Source of the DNA: JACVRN01 sp036389255
GTDB taxonomy: Bacteria; Acidobacteriota; Blastocatellia; Pyrinomonadales; Pyrinomonadaceae
Assembly (NCBI GenBank): GCA_036389255.1
Contig: DASVQI010000006.1
Location: 558,001-622,000, forward strand
DNA length: 64,000 bases
Direction: 5' to 3'
Shown: positions 38,204-46,011 of the stretch, piece after piece
Position numbering within the stretch: the first letter of the stretch is position 1
Layout of the letters: each line of letters begins with the position of its first letter
Notes under the pieces: generated by a model
Seen by the model: only the letters and a program-made list of their open reading frames with translations
The model's database searches: none
What the model was told of the DNA's origin: nothing
Position numbers and translations under genes: made by a program

Positions 38204-38231
38204 GTGCCGGTGAGAATGTTCTCACCGGCAC
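38204..38231 (-). terminator. intrinsic terminator after the tiny-peptide genes
   Basis: Perfect 13-bp stem with a two-base loop; on the minus strand it is followed by TTTCTATT. It lies 86 bases past the stop of the 38317-38367 peptide gene and about 160 bases before the M49 gene start, so it ends the peptide transcript. Confidence 0.75.
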
Positions 38232-38316
38232 CAAAGCTCGAACGCGTGTCTGTCCTGAGCCTATAAAAACCTCGCGTTGAAGCTAGATGAAAGTATGAGT
38301 ATTACAACCGGCACGA

Positions 38317-38367
38317 TTAGTCCGAGAGAAGTGCGCCGCCTGCCTTCACATTCGTTTTAACTTTCAT
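38317..38367 (-). CDS. 16-aa peptide gene A (KVKTNVKAGG family), candidate exported peptide
   Basis: Encodes MKVKTNVKAGGALLSD followed by TAA. AAGGAGG ends seven bases before the ATG, a near-perfect ribosome binding site. It is paralogous to the gene at 38539-38589: residues 2-11 are identical, while codons for T5, N6, V7 and A9 differ only at the third position, and the tail (ALLSD versus VMVTD) shows only conservative changes. That pattern is expected for protein-level selection. The peptide is basic with a terminal Asp, has no Cys, and has a Gly-Gly at 10-11 that could be cut by the C39 domain of the exporter encoded upstream. I cannot place it in a named family. The role as an exported signal or bacteriocin-like peptide is inference. 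Confidence 0.65.
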   Translation of the reverse strand: MKVKTNVKAGGALLSD

Positions 38368-38538
38368 TGGGGGCCTCCTTTCATTGGGTCGTTCGGGGTG
38401 AGTATCTTCACGGTCGCCCGTGAGGGAGGCGCGAAACCCGTATGTTCTCAAACATACTCGCGCTCTCCTTTGCTCATGCTCACGGGGCTTTATTAATCGG
38501 TGTGGGATGATAAGCGTGGGGAACCTAGACGGACTTCA

Positions 38539-38589
38539 TTAGTCCGTGACCATCACGCCGCCAGCCTTAACGTTAGTTTTAACTTTCAC
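38539..38589 (-). CDS. 16-aa peptide gene B (KVKTNVKAGG family), candidate exported peptide
   Basis: GTG start, then KVKTNVKAGGVMVTD and TAA. GGGAGG lies eight bases upstream of the GTG. The start overlaps the stop of a 13-codon frame (38586-38627) as GTGA, which could couple its translation. It shares residues 2-11 and the final Asp with peptide A, 172 bases downstream. It lies 190 bases after the second ABC exporter gene on the same strand, with a structured element between them. There is no disulfide or obvious RiPP enzyme nearby (no LanM, radical SAM or YcaO in the window), so if modified, the enzymes are elsewhere; if not, this is an unmodified short peptide. Confidence 0.62.
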   Translation of the reverse strand: MKVKTNVKAGGVMVTD

Positions 38590-38627
38590 CAGCGCATCCT
38601 CCCTTCCGCATCATTCTTCCGTTTCAT
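38586..38627 (-). CDS. possible 13-codon leader ORF overlapping peptide B
   Basis: MKRKNDAEGRMRW followed by TGA, whose stop overlaps the GTG of peptide B. It has no ribosome binding site of its own (preceding bases are AT-rich) and no paralogue before peptide A. It may be chance; the overlap type is the only support. Confidence 0.2.
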   Translation of the reverse strand: MKRKNDAEGRMRW

Positions 38628-38643
38628 AAATAATCAGATGGAG

Positions 38644-38710
38644 CCTTGGCGGGAGCGTGGACGAACGCCCCGGAAGGCGTTGACGATTCATGAAGCGGCT
38701 CGCGCCAAGG
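38644..38710 (-). repeat. branched inverted repeat upstream of the peptide genes
   Basis: Outer arms CCTTGGCG (38644-38651) and CGCCAAGG (38703-38710), extended inward by GAGC/GCTC after one mismatch, enclose an independent hairpin AACGCC-CCGGAA-GGCGTT (38664-38681). As RNA from the minus strand it would fold into a two-stem element of about 67 bases between the exporter gene and peptide B. It may be an attenuator, an mRNA-stabilising structure or a small RNA; the T-run needed for a terminator is absent. Confidence 0.5.
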
Positions 38711-38778
38711 TATAACTGAAAAGCTCTCTATAAGTCATTAAGTCCGCGCTAAGTTTTTATGAAATAGTTCCTAACTCA

Positions 38779-40923
38779 TTATGGATGAGCTATCACGACC
38801 AAGGTGGAAGCTCTTTTCATGACGCAGGTCAGGGCGAGGCGTAGATTCTCAGGGTCAAGCGCCGCGAAGCTTTCGTCCAGCACTACTAGCTCCGCATCCT
38901 GAAGGAGCGCCCGCGCTATGAAGAGACGGCTGCGCTCGCCGTGCGAAAGCTGCCAGCCGCTCTCTCCCACCATCTGCTCAAAGCCTGCGGGCATGCGCGA
39001 CAGAAGCTCGCCCAGACCAAGCTCGCGGCAGACGGCCTCTGCCTCCGCGACATCAACGGGCTTGGGAGGCCAGCGCCGCCCCATCAGCAGGTTGAAGGCG
39101 AAGCTCTCCGTCAGGATGTGGTTTTCATGAAACTGCGGAGCCGAAACAGCCCTGCGCCTCCAACCTTCGGCTCCGAGGGTCTGCCTGTCAAGTCCGTCCA
39201 GCAGCAGCAGTCCCGCGTCCGGAGTGCGCATGCCCGTGAGAAGCGCCGCCAGAGTGGATTTCCCGCCGCCCGAAGGGCCTTCGAGCAAGATTCTGTCGCC
39301 AAGCTTTATAGAGAGGTTGCAGCCTTTGAGCGCCGGTTCGTCGCGCCCCTCGTAGCTGAAGCTCACGTCGTGCGCCTCTACCAGCGTCCCCGCCTTGATT
39401 TGCCCTGCGGGATTCGAGCGCGCGCCTGCTGCGGCGAAAGAAGGCAAGCCTTTGACGTCCGGCAATGAAGCGGCGCGAAAGAAGGGTTTAACCTGCTGCC
39501 ATGCGATTCCGGCTGCGGCGAAAGTCGCCAGCCCCTCGCACAGCTTATCGAAAGCCTTTCTGATGAGCAGCACTCCGCCCAGACTGATTGCAATGCTTTC
39601 AGCCGAAGCGCCGCCGGAAGTGAACGCCGGGATGATTCCGCACAGGCCCAGTATGAGCCAGCCGCGAGGCGCGAAAATCATCAGGAGCTTCACGTCATAG
39701 TCCGTGCGTGCCGACAGCTTCAAGTAGGACTCTAAAGACTTGTCTTCGTTATCGTGCCAGTTCTCCTCACGCTCCTGCGCCAGTCGTGTGCGATAGCCCG
39801 CCATCACTTCGACTAGGTTATGCGTGATGTCCAAGCGTGCGGCAGTCCACGGAAGTCTGCGGCGGAAAAAGCGCCAACTGTGTGCGGCCAGAAGCGCCGT
39901 CCAGCCCGCGAGCAGCAGGACGTGAAGCGCGCCGCCTGCGCCCAGTCCAAGCACGACCGCGCCCAGCATTAGCTCTATGACGGAGACAAGCGAGAGAAAG
40001 CCTCCGAACAGCGCAAGAGACTCTACGGCCTCGCCCTCGAAGACGCGGCTGAGCAAGTGGCCCACGCCTTCGTGGCGCATCTCCTCCGGATTCATGCGCA
40101 GAGCGCCGTAGAGCAATCGCTGCTTGAGCAGTCCTCCGGCCGCAACCGAAAAGAGCGCCGCAGACCAACTGTAGAGCAGCCGGAAGGGGATTATGGTGAT
40201 GATGAGAAGTATCCAAGCCCAGAGCCAGCCGCGCTCCAACTGCCCGCCGAAGGTCGCCCGCCCCAGCAGCCACCATGACAGCAGCCAGAGCGCGTACTGT
40301 ACCGCGTAGGCCGCCGCCGTTAGCAGAAGCTTTCGGGGCAGGCGAAGGCTGCGCGCGTGACCCCAGACGTTCGCGCCTAACGAGTGGCGCAGTACCAGAC
40401 AGTCGCCAAGACGCTTTCGCCCAAGTCGCTGGCCCAGCAAGCCGTTCCTTGCCTTCATGCGCCCGCGCTTCGGGATGCCAAGCTCACGCACCAGACTCTC
40501 GACCTCCTGCGAGTGCGGCTCCTCGGCGGCGCGGCGCAGCGCGCAGTGAATCACAGACGCGGGAACCTCTCTCACCAGCGCATCCGGCGCGATGAGCGAG
40601 ACGGAACGCCTGCCGCTTTTCAGAAGCGCCAGAAAGCAGGGCTCGCCTTCGACGCTCAACTGAAAGAGCGAAGGGGCGGAAGCGGCGACCATCTCTTCGA
40701 CCGTGGCGTAGCGAACCTCTCTGGGCTCAGCCTCGAACCCCAGCCAGTCTGCTGCGGCGACTATCCAACGGCCCAATGCTTCGCTGCTCTCGCAAAGAGC
40801 AAGGGGCGGCGGCTCAAGCGATGCGCCGGACGCCGGAAGACCGCTCTCGCGCCCGAGTGCTTCGAGCGCTTCTCCGGCTCTCGCGGCGGGCCAGAACAGC
40901 TTGTGGCTCTCATCTGGCGGCAT
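38779..40923 (-). CDS. peptide-exporting ABC transporter with inactive C39-like N-terminus (NHLM/NHLP type)
   Basis: 714 residues; its ATG lies 14 bases inside the end of the upstream exporter gene. The first 200 residues look like a C39-like domain without the catalytic Cys (LGRWIVAAADWLGFEAEPRE, PCFLALLKSGRRSVSLIAPD), as in the second subunit of NHLP bacteriocin exporters. Five to six membrane helices follow (LWLLSWWLLGRATF, LWAWILLIITIIPFRLL, LMLGAVVLGLGAGGALHVLL). The ATPase has Walker A GPSGGGKST, signature LSHGERSRLFIARAL, Walker B LVVLDESFAALDP. It ends directly at the H-loop (VVIAHP, stop), so the usual 40-50 C-terminal residues are missing; whether functional is unclear but all catalytic motifs remain. 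Confidence 0.85.
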   Translation of the reverse strand: MPPDESHKLFWPAARAGEALEALGRESGLPASGASLEPPPLALCESSEALGRWIVAAADWLGFEAEPREVRYATVEEMVAASAPSLFQLSVEGEPCFLALLKSGRRSVSLIAPDALVREVPASVIHCALRRAAEEPHSQEVESLVRELGIPKRGRMKARNGLLGQRLGRKRLGDCLVLRHSLGANVWGHARSLRLPRKLLLTAAAYAVQYALWLLSWWLLGRATFGGQLERGWLWAWILLIITIIPFRLLYSWSAALFSVAAGGLLKQRLLYGALRMNPEEMRHEGVGHLLSRVFEGEAVESLALFGGFLSLVSVIELMLGAVVLGLGAGGALHVLLLAGWTALLAAHSWRFFRRRLPWTAARLDITHNLVEVMAGYRTRLAQEREENWHDNEDKSLESYLKLSARTDYDVKLLMIFAPRGWLILGLCGIIPAFTSGGASAESIAISLGGVLLIRKAFDKLCEGLATFAAAGIAWQQVKPFFRAASLPDVKGLPSFAAAGARSNPAGQIKAGTLVEAHDVSFSYEGRDEPALKGCNLSIKLGDRILLEGPSGGGKSTLAALLTGMRTPDAGLLLLDGLDRQTLGAEGWRRRAVSAPQFHENHILTESFAFNLLMGRRWPPKPVDVAEAEAVCRELGLGELLSRMPAGFEQMVGESGWQLSHGERSRLFIARALLQDAELVVLDESFAALDPENLRLALTCVMKRASTLVVIAHP

Positions 40924-43657
40924 GCGTGCTCAAAGCCTCCTCCGATAGCTGTCTGTCCCTAAGCTTCAGACGCCTCCACTCGCGGCTAGACCACAGGCCC
41001 ACGCGCACCTGCTCTTCGGCGTCGAGCAGGGCGCGATAGCGGGAGCCGAGGCGTGCGGCGAGTCTGGCGGGCGAGTCGTCTTCCACAACTTCGCCTTCGT
41101 GTATAACGACCGCGCGGGCGAACGTCTGCATGGCGCTCACGTCATGGCTGATGCAGATGAGCGTGGCGTCGCACCAGAGCTTTCGCGCCCGCTCAAGAAG
41201 CAATCGTCGCCTTTCCCGCTCAAGGCCGCGAAAGGGCTCGTCCAAAATGACCAGCCGCGCTCTGGCACGCATCATGGCGCGGCCTATACGCACTCGCTGG
41301 CCCTGTCCGCCTGAGACGAGCGCGCCGCCTTCTCCAAGCTCTGTTTGCAGCCCGTCAGGCAGCCGCTCCAACACGTCCAGCAGGTCGGCGAGTTCTATCA
41401 CACGGCTGACGGTCGCGTCCGGGTTCTCCTCTGAACCGTAGCGCAGATTTTCAAGAAAGGTTCGGTTCCACACCTGCACGGACGGGTCAACCCACGCCGT
41501 CTCGCGCCGCAGCTTTTCAAGCCGCTCGCCGTCAAGCGGTAGCCCGTCAACCAGCACGCTTCCGGCAGCCGCACGCTGCCAACCCAGCAGCAGGCCGACG
41601 AGAGTTGATTTGCCCGCACCCGAAGCGCCTGCGATGGCAAGATGCTCGCCCGGCCTGATTGAAAGATTGATGTTTTGCAGGATGGTGTGCCCGGCTGCCC
41701 GCACCGTCACACCCTGAAAGTCCACGGAGACGCCGGGCGCGGCATCCTGCGAGACGGCTGGCTGCTCTCGCGTGACATCAATGCTTGAGACTGTGACCAA
41801 TTCTTCGGGCGTGCCTAGCGGCTCAAGAACGCGCAGCAAGATGTTTCTATAATCGGTGTACTGTCGCGTGAGCAGCGCTATCTCCTGCCCTATGACCGGA
41901 AGGTTGAGCACCCAGTAAGCGTAGAGCAGCAGCCCGCCGGACTCGCCTGAGCGCGCAAAGTAATTGAGTATCAGCAGGCACGCCAGCCCGAAGCCCGCGC
42001 AGAACTGTAGAGCCTCCACGACGACAATCGCGCGTTGCAGTCCGAGGAACGCACCGGCCCATTGAATGAGGCGGCTTTCATGCTCGCGGCGGACTGCACG
42101 AGCCGCGCCGTGCGCCCGCACAGCAAAGAGCCCCACGAGCGAGTCGAAATAGAAGCGGCTGAGTCCTCCGTTGTGATTACGCACGCGCAGGTTTCGCTCA
42201 AGAAGCACGGGCTGCGACACGAGCGGCAATCCTATGATGAGCGTGGCGGCGAGTATGACGAAGGGCGCGCTCTCAGGGTCTAGCCAGATGACGCCTGCCG
42301 TCGTCAGCACTATCTCGAAAGTTATACGCAGGAAGAGCGCGCTCAGCACAGGCATGACGCGTATGCGGTGAGAGCTGTGGCTGCGCTCTGCCATGTCCGA
42401 GATGAGACGGCTGTGAAAGTACCTGTCGCCCAGACGAGGTATCTTTCTCATAAAGAGCATCTGCGTGCGCGTCTCAAGCCCGCGCCCCAGCCGCAAGACG
42501 ACGCTCGTCATGGGAAGCTCCAGAAGCATCAACGCAACTACGAAGATGACGAGCGCGCTTATAGCGCCAAGCTTCTGACCCGACAGGCTCAGCTCGCGGC
42601 CAATGTCGAAGAGGCCGCGAAAGAGCAGCGCTTCTATGGTGACTCCGCCTGCTGCCAGCATTAGGGCCAGCAGCAGAAAGAGGAGCGTTAAGAGGCCGTC
42701 GGCAGAGATGAGCCTGATGAACTCTCTTATGGGACGGCTGGGCGGCTCTCGTAGCGCGGAGGCGAGCTCAGCCGCGAGCGGCTCATGCTCTTCAACGGCT
42801 TCACCTGCCGCGCCCTTCGTCTGCTCCAAACTTTTTTCGCGCCGCCGGAGCGCGCGCACCAGCACAGCGCCTTTTAGAAAGAGCTGCGCCTCTCCGTCTT
42901 CGTCCGGCGGCGCAACGCGCACAGACCAGAACTCCGCAGGGATGACCTGCTCAGGGTCTGCGCCCTCTTCAATCGCACGCTCGGTAAAGCGCTCAACGAT
43001 GCGCGCGGCCTGCCTGCCGCGACTTATAGCGCCGGACTCAACGACCGCTTCGGCCATTCGTACGCAGGCGTCCAGCGCGGCAAGCCTGAGCCAGCCTTCG
43101 TCATCAAGCGCCGCCTTCATCATTCGCGCGGTCGTAGCGCCCGGAACCTTCAGGTCATAGAGCCGCCCGCGCAGCGCGCCCTGAAACTCTTCCGTCCCGG
43201 CCCACTCTCGCCAGCCAGCCGCAGGAACCGCAGAGGTGTGAACGTAAACCTCTTCTAGAAATTTTTTGGCCGGAGCCCACCGCCGCCCGACAGCCGGATC
43301 CATCAGTTGCAGCAGTGGGCCGAGCCGCCGCCAGATGACGACAAAGTGAGTGGCATTGCTTGCGCGGCGAACGACTACTATCGCGGGCAGGGTGTGAGCT
43401 TCAGTCATTAGCAGGTGGTCGGGCGGAACCATTATCTGCTCGGCCTCTATGCCAAGCTGCTGCGCCACAACTTCCATAGTGTCTATGGAAGTTCCGTCCA
43501 CGCTGGTCTGACAGGCTTCGCGCAGGCGACCGTAGCTGGCCGGAATGCGAAAGCCTTCGAGCAGACACTTTAATGAAGCCGGGCCGCAGTCCATGGCGGA
43601 AGTCTGCACAACCTCCGGCACGAGTAGCCGCCGGCTGCTTGAAGAGGATTTGCTCAT
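40910..43657 (-). CDS. C39-peptidase ABC exporter (NHLM/NHLP type)
   Basis: 915 residues; starts with ATGA overlapping the HlyD stop. N-terminal C39 domain is complete: Cys24 in SAMDCGPASLKCLL, His104 in NATHFVVIW, Asp120 in LQLMDPAVGRRW. These bacteriocin-type peptidases cut leaders after Gly-Gly during export. A helical linker (about 150-300) precedes five to six membrane helices (LLTLLFLLLALMLAAGGVTI, ISALVIFVVALMLLELPM). The ATPase has Walker A GASGAGKSTLVGLLLG, Q-loop, signature LVSGGQGQRVRIGRAMM, Walker B LVILDEPFRGL and H-loop ICISHDVSAM. It probably pairs with the next ABC protein as a heterodimer and uses the HlyD adaptor. Candidate substrates are the two tiny peptides at the end of the operon. 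Confidence 0.92.
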   Translation of the reverse strand: MSKSSSSSRRLLVPEVVQTSAMDCGPASLKCLLEGFRIPASYGRLREACQTSVDGTSIDTMEVVAQQLGIEAEQIMVPPDHLLMTEAHTLPAIVVVRRASNATHFVVIWRRLGPLLQLMDPAVGRRWAPAKKFLEEVYVHTSAVPAAGWREWAGTEEFQGALRGRLYDLKVPGATTARMMKAALDDEGWLRLAALDACVRMAEAVVESGAISRGRQAARIVERFTERAIEEGADPEQVIPAEFWSVRVAPPDEDGEAQLFLKGAVLVRALRRREKSLEQTKGAAGEAVEEHEPLAAELASALREPPSRPIREFIRLISADGLLTLLFLLLALMLAAGGVTIEALLFRGLFDIGRELSLSGQKLGAISALVIFVVALMLLELPMTSVVLRLGRGLETRTQMLFMRKIPRLGDRYFHSRLISDMAERSHSSHRIRVMPVLSALFLRITFEIVLTTAGVIWLDPESAPFVILAATLIIGLPLVSQPVLLERNLRVRNHNGGLSRFYFDSLVGLFAVRAHGAARAVRREHESRLIQWAGAFLGLQRAIVVVEALQFCAGFGLACLLILNYFARSGESGGLLLYAYWVLNLPVIGQEIALLTRQYTDYRNILLRVLEPLGTPEELVTVSSIDVTREQPAVSQDAAPGVSVDFQGVTVRAAGHTILQNINLSIRPGEHLAIAGASGAGKSTLVGLLLGWQRAAAGSVLVDGLPLDGERLEKLRRETAWVDPSVQVWNRTFLENLRYGSEENPDATVSRVIELADLLDVLERLPDGLQTELGEGGALVSGGQGQRVRIGRAMMRARARLVILDEPFRGLERERRRLLLERARKLWCDATLICISHDVSAMQTFARAVVIHEGEVVEDDSPARLAARLGSRYRALLDAEEQVRVGLWSSREWRRLKLRDRQLSEEALSTHAAR

Positions 43658-44877
43658 TGCGTTGCGCCCCGCCCGGCTTCGCCCGCGCGCGCGTGCGGTG
43701 TGGAGAGAAATCTCACGGCCCTCAAAAGGAGCGTGGCGGGCGACACGCGCTCTACTTCGACTTCGATTGTGCCGGGGATTCCGTGCTGCACGGGCACCGG
43801 CGAAGATGAGCCGTTCTGTAGCGCAAGCTCTATGCGAATCTTTCCGTCGCGGACTTCGCTGGCCACGCTCGTCACAGTGGCGGTCAGGGTTCCGTACTGA
43901 GTCCAGGGGAAGTTTGCCAGCCGCATGTGCGCGGTCTGTCCGGGCCGTACCCGCCCGAGCGCTTCAGGCGAAAACTCCGCCACGATTTTCAGGCCGCCCG
44001 CAGGGACAATCGTGCCCAGCCTATCGCCTTCGCGCACGACAGCGCCCGACCTTGAGCTTGCGACCTCTCCGAGTTGTCCCGTGGCGGGCGAGCGAATCAC
44101 TCTTCGCTCAATCTCGTTTCGCAGTCTTTCTATAGCCGCCAGCGATGCGGCACGCTGGCCTTCCAACTGGCTGCGCTCGCGCAGTAGCTTTTCTATGCGC
44201 GCGCGGCGTTCCGTCTCGCGCGTCTGTTGCTCTCGCTGCATGCGGCTGACTGAAAGCTTCAGGCTGTCTACGGCTGCGCGCTTGCTCTTGGCCTCAGACC
44301 TTGCGCGCAGCACTTCCATCTCCGAGATGATGCCTTCGTTGAGAAGCTGCGAGAGACGCTTCGTCTGTTCCTCGGCGTACTGCGCTGCGGCCTCTGCCTC
44401 TTCTACGCGCGCACGCGCCTCGTCAAGACCAACCGCTCCGGCCCGCCGCTCGTCATTTACGGCCTGTTCCTCCGCCGCGATTTCGCTGCCGAGCGCCTCT
44501 ACCTGCGGCGCGAGCGCAGCCAGCCGCGCCTGTTCCTCATCCAGTTGCAGCCGCTCGGCGCTTGTGTCCAGCTCGGCCAGCACGTCGCCCGCCTTCACCT
44601 CTTTGCCGACCGACAGGTCTGCGTTGACGACGCGACCGGCGACCGCCGCTTCCACAGTGTAGCCCGCCTCAGACGCCTCAAGCCTCGCCGCGTCGCTTAC
44701 TTCATAAAGGGGAACGCGGGCCATGAAAAGCCATGTGAGCCATGCTCCCAGAAGCACTATGGCCAGCAGCAGCTTAAAGATGGAGCGGGTGAAGCTGTCC
44801 GCATCCATTGCGCGAGCGTAGCGCTCAAAGGTGATGGAAGACCGGGAGCCGGAACTGAGTCTGGTGTGGACTTTCAT
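43654..44877 (-). CDS. HlyD-family membrane-fusion (periplasmic adaptor) protein
   Basis: 407 residues. One N-terminal membrane anchor (SIFKLLLAIVLLGAWLTWLF), a lipoyl half-domain (VAGRVVNADLSVGKEVKAGD), a long coiled coil from about 105 to 265 rich in Glu/Arg/Ala heptads, the second lipoyl half (RSPATGQLGEVASSRSGAVV) and a beta-barrel (FSPEALGRVRPGQTAHMRL). Adaptors of this class join an inner-membrane ABC exporter to an outer-membrane TolC-type channel. No TolC gene is in the window, so a shared one must be used. It overlaps the C39 exporter by four bases (ATGA), and follows the response regulator by 27 bases. Confidence 0.93.
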   Translation of the reverse strand: MKVHTRLSSGSRSSITFERYARAMDADSFTRSIFKLLLAIVLLGAWLTWLFMARVPLYEVSDAARLEASEAGYTVEAAVAGRVVNADLSVGKEVKAGDVLAELDTSAERLQLDEEQARLAALAPQVEALGSEIAAEEQAVNDERRAGAVGLDEARARVEEAEAAAQYAEEQTKRLSQLLNEGIISEMEVLRARSEAKSKRAAVDSLKLSVSRMQREQQTRETERRARIEKLLRERSQLEGQRAASLAAIERLRNEIERRVIRSPATGQLGEVASSRSGAVVREGDRLGTIVPAGGLKIVAEFSPEALGRVRPGQTAHMRLANFPWTQYGTLTATVTSVASEVRDGKIRIELALQNGSSSPVPVQHGIPGTIEVEVERVSPATLLLRAVRFLSTPHARAGEAGRGATQ

Positions 44878-44904
44878 AGGTTGATGGTTGATTCGCCGGC
44901 GCTT

Positions 44905-45762
44905 TTATGGAAGCGTGGGCGCTACGGCGTAAGCCTTTCCCGCATATTCGCAGTCGCGCCGCTCCGTCACTCTGGCTACAAAGCGATAGCCGCATTTGGG
45001 CACAGTCTCTATGTAATCCCTGTCGCCCGGAGTCTGCCCCAGCGCTTTCCGAAGAGCGCTCATGGTAACGGTCAGGTTATTATCTTCGACTATGCTGCCG
45101 CCCCAGACGACGCGCATTATCTCTTCCTTGCCCACAAGGTGGCCGCTATGCTGAACCAGCAGCAGAAGCAGGTCGAATATTCTGGAAGTAATCGGCACGG
45201 GCTTACCGTCGCGCAGCAGACGGCGCTCGCCCACCTCCAGCCGGAACGGGCCGAACTCGTACGTGTGCACGTCGCGCCTGAGCAGTCCCTGTAGCTGATT
45301 CAAGCGGGCTCGCGTCTCCTCAAGCTCGCTCGCGCGCGAGATGAGGCTCTGTTGCAGGTGAAGCACGCGCACGCCAACCTGCACGCGAGCCCTGACTTCG
45401 CTTATGTTGAAAGGCTTGGTCATGTAATCGTCTGCGCTGGACTCATGGCCCATGACCGAATCGGCAGCTTGTGTCTGTGGCGTTAGCAGAATGAGGTAGG
45501 GCGGCACGGCGTAATGCATGGAGCGCACTCTGCGGCAGACTTCTATCCCGCTCATGCCCTGCATCATCACGTCCAGAATCGCTATGGTTGGCACCTCCGA
45601 GCTTTGAAGAGCGTTGAGTGCCGATAAGCCTTCATCCACGATTAACAGCTCATAGCCGGGCTCGCGGAAAGTAAGCTCAAGCTGGCGGCGTGCGCCCGCG
45701 TCATCTTCAGCAATGACCAATCTCACCATGACTTTATAGCCGTCCAGAGGTGAAAAGCTCAT
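44905..45762 (-). CDS. response regulator, receiver plus OmpR-type winged helix
   Basis: 285 residues from ATG 45762, preceded by GGCGGG; ATG 45729 is an alternative that starts at the receiver. Receiver: IAEDDAGARRQLELTF, phospho-acceptor in AILDVMMQGMSGIEV, and TKPFNISEVRARV with the conserved Lys. A helical linker is followed by an OmpR/CadC-type winged helix (EFGPFRLEVGERRLLRDGKP, VPITSRIFDLLLLLVQHSGH, VVWGGSIVEDNNLTVTMSAL, YIETVPKCGYRFVA). It heads the exporter operon, so probably controls peptide export. No cognate kinase lies nearby. The DNA-binding part is closely related to that of the next upstream regulator. Confidence 0.9.
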   Translation of the reverse strand: MSFSPLDGYKVMVRLVIAEDDAGARRQLELTFREPGYELLIVDEGLSALNALQSSEVPTIAILDVMMQGMSGIEVCRRVRSMHYAVPPYLILLTPQTQAADSVMGHESSADDYMTKPFNISEVRARVQVGVRVLHLQQSLISRASELEETRARLNQLQGLLRRDVHTYEFGPFRLEVGERRLLRDGKPVPITSRIFDLLLLLVQHSGHLVGKEEIMRVVWGGSIVEDNNLTVTMSALRKALGQTPGDRDYIETVPKCGYRFVARVTERRDCEYAGKAYAVAPTLP

Positions 45763-45775
45763 CCCGCCGTCAGGC

Positions 45776-45904
45776 TCACAGCCGTCTCAAGCTCGAAGAC
45801 CCGTCCTGAATCTCCGGCAGGTCGAAATTGAAAGCGGCCGGTGCGACTCCGAACTTAGTAGCGACGGTGTGCGCGAAACCGCTCAGGCAGGATTGCGGTC
45901 GCAT
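45776..45904 (-). CDS. possible 42-aa peptide upstream of the exporter operon
   Basis: An ATG at 45904 opens 42 codons ending 13 bases before the response regulator. The peptide contains HTVATKFGVAPAAFNFDLPE, which reads more like protein than like noise, and one Cys near the N-terminus. There is no clear ribosome binding site and no homologue known to me. It could be a leader, a small regulator or chance. Confidence 0.25.
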   Translation of the reverse strand: MRPQSCLSGFAHTVATKFGVAPAAFNFDLPEIQDGSSSLRRL

Positions 45905-46011
45905 GATAGCAACATGAACATGAAGCGCTTCCTAAAATTTACTAATTTTTAGGATGTCGGCCTGACGCTTCGACCAAGGAGTTGTTATGTGCCGCAGCCG
46001 GACTGCACAAT

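Noticed and set aside
38408..38455. 15-codon frame (MFENIRVSRLPHGRP) on the minus strand with GGAG upstream, between the two peptide genes
   Set aside because: Most of it lies in a hairpin (GTATGTT-TGAG-AACATAC) and it shows no similarity to the paired peptides. Without comparative data it is not supported as a gene.
45910..45960. Hairpin CCTAAAA...TTTTAGG as a strong terminator after the winged-helix/TPR gene
   Set aside because: The stem is only seven AT-rich pairs with a nine-base loop, too weak to call with confidence.
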